53,616 nt of DNA from Nitrospirota bacterium. GTDB lineage: Bacteria > Nitrospirota > Nitrospiria > JACQCE01. The translations under genes and the position numbers were made by a program. Shown in pieces: positions 17,616 through 25,575 of this stretch. The notes under the pieces were generated by a model. It made no database searches, was not told the DNA's origin, and saw nothing but the letters and a program-made list of their open reading frames with translations. The stretch covers positions 1 through 53,616 of the forward strand of contig JACQCE010000048.1 in assembly GCA_016201765.1 (NCBI GenBank), read 5' to 3'. Each line of letters opens with the position of its first letter. The stretch's first letter is position 1.

Positions 17616-18821
17616 ATGCCGGTCTATTCATGTCGGGTGGGGCGCGCGGACGGAACCGTCAGCGTCGAGCGGATCGAGGCGGAGGATGCCGATCGCGCCG
17701 CCGCCCGTCTGCGTGAGCTCGGGTATCTCATTTTTTCCGTCCGGCCCCGGCTGTCCGAGTGGGCATGGCTGGCCGGCCGCCGGTCCCGTTTCGGAGTGCA
17801 GGATTTTCTGGTGTTCAATCAGGAACTCTCCGCGTTGGTCAAGGCGGGCATCCCGATCTTGCGGACGCTGGATTTGTTGATCGACCGGGCCGCGCATCCG
17901 GGATTCCGTGACGCGCTCACCCAGGTGCGGGATCTGGTCAAGGGAGGGGCGTCATTATCCGAGGCGATGGGCCGGTTTCCAAGTTATTTTTCGGATCTCT
18001 ATGTTGCGTCGCTCCGGTCCGGCGAGCAGACCGGTCACGTGGTGGAGGTGGTGGCCCGCCACATTCTCTATTTACGCCGGATGCATGCGATGACGGCCAA
18101 AGTGCGCTCTGCGATGGCCTATCCCATGTTTCTGGTCACGGTCGGGTTGGTTGTGATCACCTTCCTGATGCTGTACGTCATGCCGAACTTTGCCAAGGTC
18201 TACGAGGACGCGCATGTCGAATTGCCCCTGTTGACGCGGGGTTTTCTCCTTGTGGTGGATCTCCTGCACCATCAGATTGTCTGGCTGGCGGCCGCCGTGG
18301 CAGGCGCCGCCGTGGCGATTCGGTTTCTGGCGACGATGGCGCGAACGCGCAGTTGGTGGCACCGGTGGCTGCTGCGGCTGCCCGTGATCGGCCGGACCGT
18401 GCGGTTGCATTATGTCATTGGCATGACGCGCACACTGGCGATGACGTTGCAGAGCGGCATCCCCCTGGTGGCGGCGCTGCGCATGGTGCAGGCTTCCTCC
18501 ACCAACAAGGTGTTCACCGCCGGCGTGGCGCAGGCGACCGAGGCGGTGGTGGGTGGCAGCGGGCTTGCCCAGGCGATGGGACGGGCCAAACTGCTGCCGC
18601 GCATGTCGGTTGAGATGATTGAAATCGGGGAGACCGCCGGGGCGTTGCCCGAGATGCTGAATGAGATTTCGGAATTTCATGAAGGAGAATTGGACCGTCT
18701 GTTGAACCGCTTGATGACCTGGATCGAACCGTCGATCCTGCTCATCATGGGGGGCTTGGTGGCGATTATCGTCGTCGCCATGTATCTGCCGATCTTTTAT
18801 CTCGCGGGAACGATTCAATGA
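17616..18821 (+). CDS. gspF: GspF/PilC-family inner-membrane platform protein (first copy)
   Basis: Polytopic platform protein that couples the assembly ATPase to pilus or pseudopilus growth. An N-terminal cytoplasmic region starts MPVYSCRVGRADG. Two GspF repeats follow: FNQELSALVKAGIPILRTLDLL to MLYVMPNFAKVYEDAHVELP, and VRLHYVIGMTRTLAMTLQSGIPLVAALRM to the C-terminal helix IEPSILLIMGGLVAIIVVAMYLPIF. The MIEIGETAGALPEML motif is typical. 401 residues is the family length. I prefer the ATG at 17616, 5 bases after GGAGA, to the GTG at 17613. It is followed after 51 bases by the ATPase gene. Confidence 0.94.
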   Translation: MPVYSCRVGRADGTVSVERIEAEDADRAAARLRELGYLIFSVRPRLSEWAWLAGRRSRFGVQDFLVFNQELSALVKAGIPILRTLDLLIDRAAHPGFRDALTQVRDLVKGGASLSEAMGRFPSYFSDLYVASLRSGEQTGHVVEVVARHILYLRRMHAMTAKVRSAMAYPMFLVTVGLVVITFLMLYVMPNFAKVYEDAHVELPLLTRGFLLVVDLLHHQIVWLAAAVAGAAVAIRFLATMARTRSWWHRWLLRLPVIGRTVRLHYVIGMTRTLAMTLQSGIPLVAALRMVQASSTNKVFTAGVAQATEAVVGGSGLAQAMGRAKLLPRMSVEMIEIGETAGALPEMLNEISEFHEGELDRLLNRLMTWIEPSILLIMGGLVAIIVVAMYLPIFYLAGTIQ

Positions 18822-18872
18822 CGAGGCGGGACGAGACCGGGCAGCAACGATCCACGGAACGGTCGCACATCC

Positions 18873-20687
18873 ATGGATGAGCCAAAGAGCGCAGGGCGCG
18901 TGATTGGAGCCGGCCCGGAGCGGCCGGCCGGCCGGCGACGCCGGCTGGGCGAGTGGCTCGTCTCGTTGCGGTTCGTGAGTCAGGAACAGCTGGAGGCGGC
19001 GGTCCATTCCCGGAAGGGTGAGTCGGGCGCGGGAACGTCAACCGCGGGCGCCCCGCATGCCGATGACATGCGGTTGGGCGAGCGCCTGGTCAAGCAGGGG
19101 GTCTTGACCGAGGAGCAGCTCGCCCAGGCGCTGGCGCAGCAGGCGCGCCTGGCCTACCAGCCGCTCGATCAACACCGGTTCAATCCGGCCGACTATCAAT
19201 GGATCCCCGTGGAATTGATGTACCGCTATCCGTTCGTGCCGTACGAGGCCTCGGAGGGGAGCGTGACGATCGTGGTGAGCGATCCCACCAATGTGCAGGC
19301 GCTCGATGAGCTGGAATTGCTGTTGAAGCGGCAGGTGCGGCTCATGGTGTCGACCCGCACCGCCATTCTGGACGTGCTCAAACGCAGCGAAAGCACGACC
19401 CAGGTCCTCAAGAAAGTCGGCGCCGACATGGGCACGGTGCTGATCAAGGAGGATGAAGCCGGCGACGAGATCCTCTCCGTCGAAAAGATCACCAAGGACA
19501 CCAGCCCGGTGATCCGGCTGGTCGATTCCATGCTGCTCAATGCGTTGCAGCGGCGGGCCAGCGACATTCACGTCGAGGCGACGGACCGGTCGGTGATGGT
19601 CAAGTACCGGATCGACGGCGTGCTCTATCCGGCGATGGCCCCCCTGGACGTGCAGCTGCTGCCCGCGCTCATCTCCCGCATCAAGGTCATGTCCGATCTG
19701 GACATTGCGGAGAAACGGGTTCCGCAGGACGGCCGGTTCAAACTGCGGCTCGATGGCCGCAAGATCGATTTTCGCGTCTCCATCCTGCCCAGCATCTTCG
19801 GCGAGGACGTGGTCATCCGCATCCTGGACAAGGAGTACATTACGGCGGGCGTCAATGAGCTGCGGCTGGACCGGCTGGGGTTCAATCCGGAGGATCTTCG
19901 CCGCTTTCGCCGGGCGATTGTGGAGCCGTACGGGATGGTGCTGGTCACGGGGCCGACCGGCAGCGGGAAGACGACCACGCTCTACGCCGCGATCAGCGAG
20001 ATCAACAACAAGGAGGACAAGCTCATCACGATCGAGGATCCGGTCGAGTATCAGCTGGACGGCGTGGTGCAGATTCCGGTCAACGAGAAAAAGGGGCTGA
20101 CGTTTGCGCGGGGGCTGCGGTCGATTCTCCGCCACGATCCCGACAAAATCATGGTGGGTGAAATTCGCGATGCGGAAACGGCGCAAATCGCCATTCAGTC
20201 CGCCTTGACGGGCCACCTGGTCTTCACGACGGTGCACGCCAACAACGCGTTTGACGTCATCGGGCGTTTCGTCAACATGGGGATTGAGCCCTACAACTTC
20301 GTCTCCTCGCTCAATTGCATTCTCGCCCAACGGCTGGTGCGGGCCATCTGTCTGAGTTGCCGGGAGCCGGCGACCATCGACCCGGTGCACTGTGATGAAG
20401 CGGGGCTGACCCCTGTGATGCTCAAGACGGCGACACTGTTCCAGGGCCGCGGTTGCCACGCGTGCAACGGCACCGGCTTCCAGGGACGGCGGGCCATTAC
20501 GGAGTTTCTTCATTTAAGCGATACGGTTCGCGAACTGATTCTGGCCCGGCGCCCCTCGTCCGAGTTGCGCAAGCAGGCGATTGCTGAAGGGATGACGACG
20601 TTGCGTCAGGCGGGGGTCGAAAAGGTGTTGCGCGGGGAGACCACTCTGCGGGAAATCAATCGCGTGACCTTCATCGAGCCGCTGTGA
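18873..20687 (+). CDS. gspE: GspE/PilB-family assembly ATPase (first copy)
   Basis: Hexameric secretion/pilus extension ATPase, 604 residues. The N-terminal MshEN region has one good 24-residue c-di-GMP-binding type motif (residues 67-90, RLGERLVKQG...LAQALAQQ) and a degenerate first motif (24-47) where a Gly is replaced by Arg; an insertion of about 19 residues separates them. The catalytic core has Walker A GPTGSGKTTTLYA, an Asp box (ITIEDPVEYQLDG), Walker B SILRHDPDKIMVGEIRD and His box TGHLVFTTVHANNAFD. The zinc-binding cysteines are CLSC and CHAC. Its stop overlaps a small ORF by one base. Confidence 0.95.
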   Translation: MDEPKSAGRVIGAGPERPAGRRRRLGEWLVSLRFVSQEQLEAAVHSRKGESGAGTSTAGAPHADDMRLGERLVKQGVLTEEQLAQALAQQARLAYQPLDQHRFNPADYQWIPVELMYRYPFVPYEASEGSVTIVVSDPTNVQALDELELLLKRQVRLMVSTRTAILDVLKRSESTTQVLKKVGADMGTVLIKEDEAGDEILSVEKITKDTSPVIRLVDSMLLNALQRRASDIHVEATDRSVMVKYRIDGVLYPAMAPLDVQLLPALISRIKVMSDLDIAEKRVPQDGRFKLRLDGRKIDFRVSILPSIFGEDVVIRILDKEYITAGVNELRLDRLGFNPEDLRRFRRAIVEPYGMVLVTGPTGSGKTTTLYAAISEINNKEDKLITIEDPVEYQLDGVVQIPVNEKKGLTFARGLRSILRHDPDKIMVGEIRDAETAQIAIQSALTGHLVFTTVHANNAFDVIGRFVNMGIEPYNFVSSLNCILAQRLVRAICLSCREPATIDPVHCDEAGLTPVMLKTATLFQGRGCHACNGTGFQGRRAITEFLHLSDTVRELILARRPSSELRKQAIAEGMTTLRQAGVEKVLRGETTLREINRVTFIEPL

Positions 20688-20761
20688 TGGCCTTCCTTTA
20701 CTTCGAGCAACTGCGAGATGTGATGTCCGATTCCAGTTCCATGAATTTCGAACAAACGTGA
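20687..20761 (+). CDS. Small ORF (24 codons) from duplicated start region
   Basis: An ATG overlapping the gspE TGA opens a 24-residue frame (starts MAFLYFEQLRDV, ends SSSMNFEQT) that stops 7 bases before the next gene. Its second half is a copy of the beginning of that gene: 20723-20745 matches 20768-20790 with 3 differences in 23 bases, and the preceding GAGA...ATG ribosome-binding region is copied too. It could be a translational relay or simply a remnant of a 45-base duplication. No homologue is recognised. Confidence 0.45.
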   Translation: MAFLYFEQLRDVMSDSSSMNFEQT

Positions 20762-20767
20762 GAAGTA

Positions 20768-21871
20768 ATGTCCGATTCTAGTTTCATCAACGTGTCGGCG
20801 CGCGCCTCGAGCTGGACGGACCGGTGGTGGTCCGTCGCGCCGGACGTCGGCATCTACATCGGGGCCGGGTGCGTCTCGACCGCCGCCGTCACGCCGTCGG
20901 CCCAGCGGCCCCGTCTCCTGGCCTCGCATGTGGACGTGTTGCCCGAAGGGGTCGTGGCGCCGTCGCCCGTTGAATCGAATATCCGTCGGCCCGACGTGAT
21001 CATCGAACACCTGAAACCCGCCGTCCGCCGGCTGAAGGGGCGTGAAACCGCCATCAGCCTTCCGGACGCCTCGGTGCGGGTGACCATTTTGGAACTGGCC
21101 CATGTGCCGGTCAAACGGGAGGAACGGGAGGCGTTGTTCCAACACCACCTGGAACAGTTGTTCCTCACCCCCCTGGGGTCCTGCCGGTTTGCCTCGCAGC
21201 GGTTGACCGCGGGAGACGGGGGCAAACACCGGGTGCTGGTTGCCGCCATTCGCAAGGAGATTCTGGCGGAGTACGAGGCCGTGGTCCGCGCGGTGGGGCT
21301 CCGGCCCTCGATGGTGGATCTGTCGGCGTTTCGTCTGTTCAATCTTTATGAGTCAGGGATTCGCGCGTTATTTCAGCCGGGCCGGCCTGGATCTGCGGAG
21401 CCGCGCCTGCTGTTCTTGAATCTGTTCGACCGGAATTTTACGATGATCATGGCGGACCGGAGCGGCCCGCGGCTCATCCGCATCAAGGCGTTCCCCGCCG
21501 CGATGGATCAGGCCGACTGGCTGGCGCGCGTGCTGGTGGAAATCGACGCCTCATTGCGAGCCTCCGATGCGACCTCGGCCCTGGAGGAACGATCGATTGA
21601 GCGGTTGCTTGTGTTCAGCGACCGGCCGTTGGACGAGTTTGAGCGACGGGTGCGCGAGGACTTCCATGTCGGAATCGATCGACTGCAGGCCGACGCCTCA
21701 GGGCTCCGTGCCGGCGGCCTGGCGCCGGAAACGGACGGGCCGGCGGCGAACGGCGAGGCCGGCCCACCCGTCCACGGACACGATCATGCGGTGACCATGG
21801 CGCTGGCCGCCGTCGGCTGGAGGGTTCAAGCCGGGATCGGTTCCAAGGCGTCCCCCGGGGTCATGACATGA
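20768..21871 (+). CDS. PilM/GspL-like actin-fold assembly protein
   Basis: 367-residue cytoplasmic protein with the PilM-type actin-like fold: VGIYIGAGCVSTAAV, the AISLPDASVRVTILELAHVPVK block, LVAAIRKEILAEYEAVVRAVGLRPSMVDLSAFRLF, and a C-terminal part with LLFLNLFDRNFTMIMADRSGP. This gene and the next resemble the two halves of GspL, or PilM plus PilN. Gly residues of the phosphate loops are poorly kept, so ATP binding is doubtful. AGAAGTA precedes the ATG at 20768. The TGA overlaps the following ATG. Confidence 0.75.
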   Translation: MSDSSFINVSARASSWTDRWWSVAPDVGIYIGAGCVSTAAVTPSAQRPRLLASHVDVLPEGVVAPSPVESNIRRPDVIIEHLKPAVRRLKGRETAISLPDASVRVTILELAHVPVKREEREALFQHHLEQLFLTPLGSCRFASQRLTAGDGGKHRVLVAAIRKEILAEYEAVVRAVGLRPSMVDLSAFRLFNLYESGIRALFQPGRPGSAEPRLLFLNLFDRNFTMIMADRSGPRLIRIKAFPAAMDQADWLARVLVEIDASLRASDATSALEERSIERLLVFSDRPLDEFERRVREDFHVGIDRLQADASGLRAGGLAPETDGPAANGEAGPPVHGHDHAVTMALAAVGWRVQAGIGSKASPGVMT

Positions 21872-22404
21872 TGTTCACGGTGAATCTCGCCTCCGAACCG
21901 GTCGCCCTGCTCAAGCGGATACGGCTCGGACTGATTGGTCTGGCGATTCTCTTGTTGTTGGGCATGGTTGCGATGACGGCGATCGGTCTGGCCGAGCGGC
22001 GCGCATTGGAGATGGAGACGAGCCGGGTCGCCCAGTTGTCCGCCCAGCGCTCGGAGGTGGAGGCGAAGTTGCGCAAGGAGGGATTGGTGCTGACCGACGC
22101 CAGTCGAACGGCCATCAGCGCGCAAGTGACGGTGGCCAACCAGATGATCGCTCAACGGCTGTTTTCCTGGTCGACGCTTCTGCTCCAGCTTGAACGGGCG
22201 ACGCCCGGCGGCGTGTCGCTGACCAGTGTACAGCCCCAGCCGGCGGCCGGTTTGACGTTGAAAGGGGAGGCGCTGGCGTTGGAGCGGTTGACCGCGTTTG
22301 TCGGGAAGCTCCAGGAGACCCGCCCCTTTCACGATGTGTTCCTGACCGATCAACGGGGACAGCAGGATGGCACGGTGGGGTTTACGCTCAATGTCCGCTA
22401 CTGA
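21868..22404 (+). CDS. PilN-like bitopic membrane protein
   Basis: 178 residues. The N-terminus FTVNLASEPVALLKR resembles the short cytoplasmic PilN motif that binds PilM. One transmembrane helix follows (LGLIGLAILLLLGMVAMTAIGL), then a periplasmic coiled coil and a small ferredoxin-like domain (ATPGGVSLTSVQPQP ... LTAFVGKLQETRPFHDVFLTDQ). It overlaps the PilM-like gene by 4 bases and the next gene by 14. Its expected role is part of the inner-membrane alignment complex. Confidence 0.8.
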   Translation: MMFTVNLASEPVALLKRIRLGLIGLAILLLLGMVAMTAIGLAERRALEMETSRVAQLSAQRSEVEAKLRKEGLVLTDASRTAISAQVTVANQMIAQRLFSWSTLLLQLERATPGGVSLTSVQPQPAAGLTLKGEALALERLTAFVGKLQETRPFHDVFLTDQRGQQDGTVGFTLNVRY

Positions 22405-22963
22405 CGCGCTCAAGCCGGCGACGCCGGCGGTGCTGGCCGCCCCGGGGTTGTGGGGGGGGCGGCTCGCCGGATTTAAAGGCCCGTTACTCGTAATCATGCT
22501 GTTGCTCGGACTGCAGGCGGCGCTCTATCTCTGGTGGATGGCTCCCACGTCGGCGGCGCTTGCGGCGCAGGAAATCCGGAGCCGAGAGATCCGCACACAG
22601 ATCCAGGCGCTCTTCCTCTATCAGGATCAGCACCGCCGCCTGGACGCGTTGACCAAACGATTCCCCTCGAAAAAACTCCTGCCCAAGACCATCGGCCGCC
22701 TGTCGTCGATCGGACAGCGGGTGGGCGTCGCCATCCCGGAGATGAATTTCGTGCCGGCCAAAATCGCCAGCCCGAACTGGGCCAAGGTCATCCTCCAATT
22801 CAACGCCCGGGGATCCTACGCGAGCGTGCGCCGGCTATTGGCGGCGCTGGAAGGCGGGGCCGAGCCGTTTGTGATCGAATCGATCGACCTGCAAAAGGAT
22901 CGATTGAGCGGGCAGGTGATCGCCAAACTGTCCGTCGGCGTCTATGCGAGGGACGACGAGTAA
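22391..22963 (+). CDS. PilO-like bitopic membrane protein
   Basis: 190 residues from the ATG at 22391 (MSATDALKP), inside the end of the PilN-like gene. A single helix (GPLLVIMLLLGLQAALYLWWMAP) precedes a heptad-rich stretch and a C-terminal alpha/beta domain (VILQFNARGSYASVRRLLAALEGGAEPFVIESI). This is the usual PilO/GspM architecture. Its TAA overlaps the next ATG by one base. Confidence 0.8.
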   Translation: MSATDALKPATPAVLAAPGLWGGRLAGFKGPLLVIMLLLGLQAALYLWWMAPTSAALAAQEIRSREIRTQIQALFLYQDQHRRLDALTKRFPSKKLLPKTIGRLSSIGQRVGVAIPEMNFVPAKIASPNWAKVILQFNARGSYASVRRLLAALEGGAEPFVIESIDLQKDRLSGQVIAKLSVGVYARDDE

Positions 22964-23532
22964 TGGATCGGAAGGTCTGGCTCCTGGCGGGGTTGTTGCT
23001 GGCCTGGATCGGCGCGGTCGGTTATGCCTGGTCCATCTGGCCGGAGGACCGTCGGGTGCCGTTGAAATACGCCAAAGGGCAGCCCCCGGCGGCCTCGGTC
23101 GTGCGGCAAGGCGAAGGGAAAATGCTGGCGACCGGGTCGGATGCGATTGTCCACACGGAACGACTTGCGGATCGCCCTCCTCCCCCGACCGAAATCGCGA
23201 GGGATCTGTTCATGCCGGTCGAAAGTTTTCGTCCCAAGCCGCCCCCGCCCCCGCCGCCCCCGCCGCCCCCCCCGCCGCCTCCGCCGCCGTCGGCTGAAGA
23301 ACTGGCCGCCATGAAAGCCAGGCAGGAATTGGGGCAGTTTCGCTATGTGGGCTATCTGGACAAGGGCGGGGGAAGGGGACAGGCCTTTTTGTCCCGCAGC
23401 GGCGAGTCGATGACGGTGCGCGCGGGGGAAACGGTCCAGGGCCACTTCTATGTCAAAGCCATCTCGCCGACCCAGGTGGTGATCGTGGAAATGGGCACCA
23501 AGCTCGAGGTCACGCTGGCCCTCTCGCAATAA
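22963..23532 (+). CDS. PilP/GspC-like protein with long polyproline hinge
   Basis: 189 residues. An N-terminal membrane helix (VWLLAGLLLAWIGAVGYAW) is followed by a linker with the DLFMPVESFRPKP motif seen before PilP/GspC homology regions. A run of about 18 prolines (23240-23286) comes next, then a compact beta domain (LGQFRYVGYLDKGGGRGQAFLSRSG ... VTVRAGE-type turn ... VVIVEMGTKLEVTLAL). It should link the inner-membrane complex to the secretin. The polyproline tract would need EF-P for translation and may vary in length. It is last in the first assembly operon. Confidence 0.78.
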   Translation: MDRKVWLLAGLLLAWIGAVGYAWSIWPEDRRVPLKYAKGQPPAASVVRQGEGKMLATGSDAIVHTERLADRPPPPTEIARDLFMPVESFRPKPPPPPPPPPPPPPPPPPSAEELAAMKARQELGQFRYVGYLDKGGGRGQAFLSRSGESMTVRAGETVQGHFYVKAISPTQVVIVEMGTKLEVTLALSQ

Positions 23533-23571
23533 GCATTTCCCTCCCGGCCGCCAGGCCGCGATCATCTGCTT

Positions 23572-23600
23572 TTGACAGAAACCCCTTCCACGGCTATCTT
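23572..23600 (+). promoter_or_regulatory. Sigma-70 promoter for the MshE-like operon
   Basis: TTGACA (23572-23577), a 17-base spacer and TATCTT (23595-23600). The -10 context GGCTATCTTTACCA is repeated exactly before the major pilin (27068-27081). Confidence 0.7.
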
Positions 23601-23662
23601 TACCAATAGGTGCGAGATACCGGCGGACAGAGCGTCCGGCCGGCGCCTTCATTGCCACCATC

Positions 23663-25474
23663 ATGACGACCCCTTCACTGAAACGGCGCAAGCTCGGCGA
23701 ACTGCTGATCGCCGACGGACAGTTGACCGAGGAACAACTCAATCAGGCCCTGGCCTATCAGCACCGGCACGGCGGGCGTCTGGGCGCCATTTTGCTGAAA
23801 ATGGGCTTCGTCACCGAAGAGGCCATGATCAAGATGCTGGGCTCCCAGATGGGCATTGCGCACATCGAGCCGTCCGATATCGTCATCGAGCAATCCGTCA
23901 TCAAGCTGGTTCCGGAGCAGATGGCCCGCCGCTATCAGGTGTTGCCGGTGGCCAGGAAGGAGCGCGTGATCACGCTGGCCATGGCCGATCCGCTCAATGT
24001 GTTTGCCATTGATGCGGTCCGCCAGGCCACCGGTCTCGATGTGCAGCCGGTGGTCAGCCGGGAGCAGGAGGTGCTGAAAGCGATCAACCGCTACTACAGC
24101 ATCACCTCCTCCATGGAGCGCGTGGTCAAAACCCTCGACGATCAGCGCACGGGCCAGGACCGGAGGAGCCAGAGCGATCGACGGTCAGAGACGAGTTTGG
24201 ACGAATCATACCAGGTGGACGAACTGGGCGACATGACCCTCATCCGGGAACTGCGCTCGGTGGTCGGCGAACTCAAAGCCGAGGATGCCCCGGTCATCAA
24301 ATTCGTCAATATGATGATCGCCCAAGCCGTCCGGGAAGGGACGAGCGACATCCACCTGGAACCGGATTCGGATGTGCTCCGGATCCGCTATCGCGTGGAC
24401 GGTCTGCTCCGTGAAGTGTTGACCTCGCCGCGCCACCTGCAGGCCGGCGTCACCTCCCGCATCAAGATCATGGCGAACATCGACATTGCGGAGAAGCGCA
24501 TTCCGCAGGACGGCGCCATCCAGATCAAGGTCGGCAAAAAGGACCTGGATATTCGCGTGTCGACCCTGCCGACGGTCTTCGGCGAAAAGGTCGTCATGCG
24601 GTTGCTGGACAAGAGCAACGTCCTGCTCGGCCTGGAGGAGTCCGGGATGGCGGAACGGCACGTCGTCCCCTTTCGCAAGCTGATCCGGCGGCCGTATGGA
24701 TTGATCCTGGTCACGGGCCCGACCGGCAGCGGGAAGTCGACCACGCTCTACGGATCGCTGCAGGAGATCAACTCCATCGACAAGAACATCGTCACCGTCG
24801 AGGACCCGGTGGAATATCAGCTCAAGATCATCAACCAGGTGCAGGTCAATTCGAAAGCGGGTGTGACGTTCGCCAGCGGCCTCCGGTCGATCCTCCGGCA
24901 GGATCCCGACGTCATCATGATCGGCGAAATCCGCGACAAGGAAACGGCGACCATCGCCATCCAGGCCGCGCTGACCGGCCATCTGGTTTTTTCGACGCTG
25001 CATACGAACGATGCGCCCACCGCCGCCACCCGGCTGATTGACATGGGCGTGGAACCCTTTTTGATCGCCTCGACGCTGTCCGGCGTGGTCGCCCAGCGGC
25101 TGGTCCGTCGGGTCTGTCAGCGGTGCAAGTCGCCCTACGAGCCGCAGGCCGATCTGCTGAAAAACTTGAATCTCAACGGGGCCCAGCCGTCGAGTCTCAA
25201 CGGCGCGCAAGCGGGGGAGACGTTTATGCACGGCAAGGGGTGTCAGGAGTGCCGTCAGACCGGCTACGCGGGCCGGATGGGGATTTACGAGCTGTTGATC
25301 CTGGATGACGCCCTCCGCACCCAGATCATTGCCCGGGCCACGGCCAGGGAGATTCAGATCCAGGCGAAGAAGTCGGGTTTTATGACCCTTCGAGAGGATG
25401 GGCTGCTCAAAGCGGCTCATGGCCGGACCACGCTTGAAGAAGTCCTGCGGGTCACGCAGGAAATAGAGGAATAG
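23663..25474 (+). CDS. gspE: GspE/PilB/MshE-family assembly ATPase (second copy)
   Basis: 603-residue extension ATPase. The N-terminus carries two intact tandem MshEN motifs (residues 10-33 KLGELLIADG...LNQALAYQ and 39-62 RLGAILLKMG...MIKMLGSQ) with the canonical 5-residue spacer, so c-di-GMP binding is likely. The core has Walker A GPTGSGKSTTLYG, EDPVEYQLKI, Walker B SILRQDPDVIMIGEIRD and TGHLVFSTLHTNDAPTA. Four cysteines (CQRC and CQEC) bind zinc. It shares the core with the first copy but differs in the linker (~residues 150-190, charged and Ser-rich). A promoter lies directly upstream. Confidence 0.95.
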   Translation: MTTPSLKRRKLGELLIADGQLTEEQLNQALAYQHRHGGRLGAILLKMGFVTEEAMIKMLGSQMGIAHIEPSDIVIEQSVIKLVPEQMARRYQVLPVARKERVITLAMADPLNVFAIDAVRQATGLDVQPVVSREQEVLKAINRYYSITSSMERVVKTLDDQRTGQDRRSQSDRRSETSLDESYQVDELGDMTLIRELRSVVGELKAEDAPVIKFVNMMIAQAVREGTSDIHLEPDSDVLRIRYRVDGLLREVLTSPRHLQAGVTSRIKIMANIDIAEKRIPQDGAIQIKVGKKDLDIRVSTLPTVFGEKVVMRLLDKSNVLLGLEESGMAERHVVPFRKLIRRPYGLILVTGPTGSGKSTTLYGSLQEINSIDKNIVTVEDPVEYQLKIINQVQVNSKAGVTFASGLRSILRQDPDVIMIGEIRDKETATIAIQAALTGHLVFSTLHTNDAPTAATRLIDMGVEPFLIASTLSGVVAQRLVRRVCQRCKSPYEPQADLLKNLNLNGAQPSSLNGAQAGETFMHGKGCQECRQTGYAGRMGIYELLILDDALRTQIIARATAREIQIQAKKSGFMTLREDGLLKAAHGRTTLEEVLRVTQEIEE

Positions 25475-25487
25475 GGTCAAGAGGCAT

Positions 25488-25562
25488 GGGGCAAGGGGCA
25501 AGAGAAAAGAGAACAGGGAAGTGTCCCGGACCCTTGACCCCCTGACCCCTGACCCTGGACCC
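25488..25562. repeat. Heptanucleotide repeats in gspE2-gspF2 gap
   Basis: Two tandem GGGGCAA units (25488-25501) and two perfect CCCCTGA units (25539-25552) with degenerate units on either side, in a 101-base gap between two genes that would otherwise be tightly coupled. Confidence 0.8.
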
Positions 25563-25575
25563 TCTTGGTGTGCAT

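Noticed and set aside
24206..25501. Long minus-strand open frame opposite the second assembly ATPase
   Set aside because: It is a mirror of a highly conserved ATPase gene with no recognisable protein features of its own.
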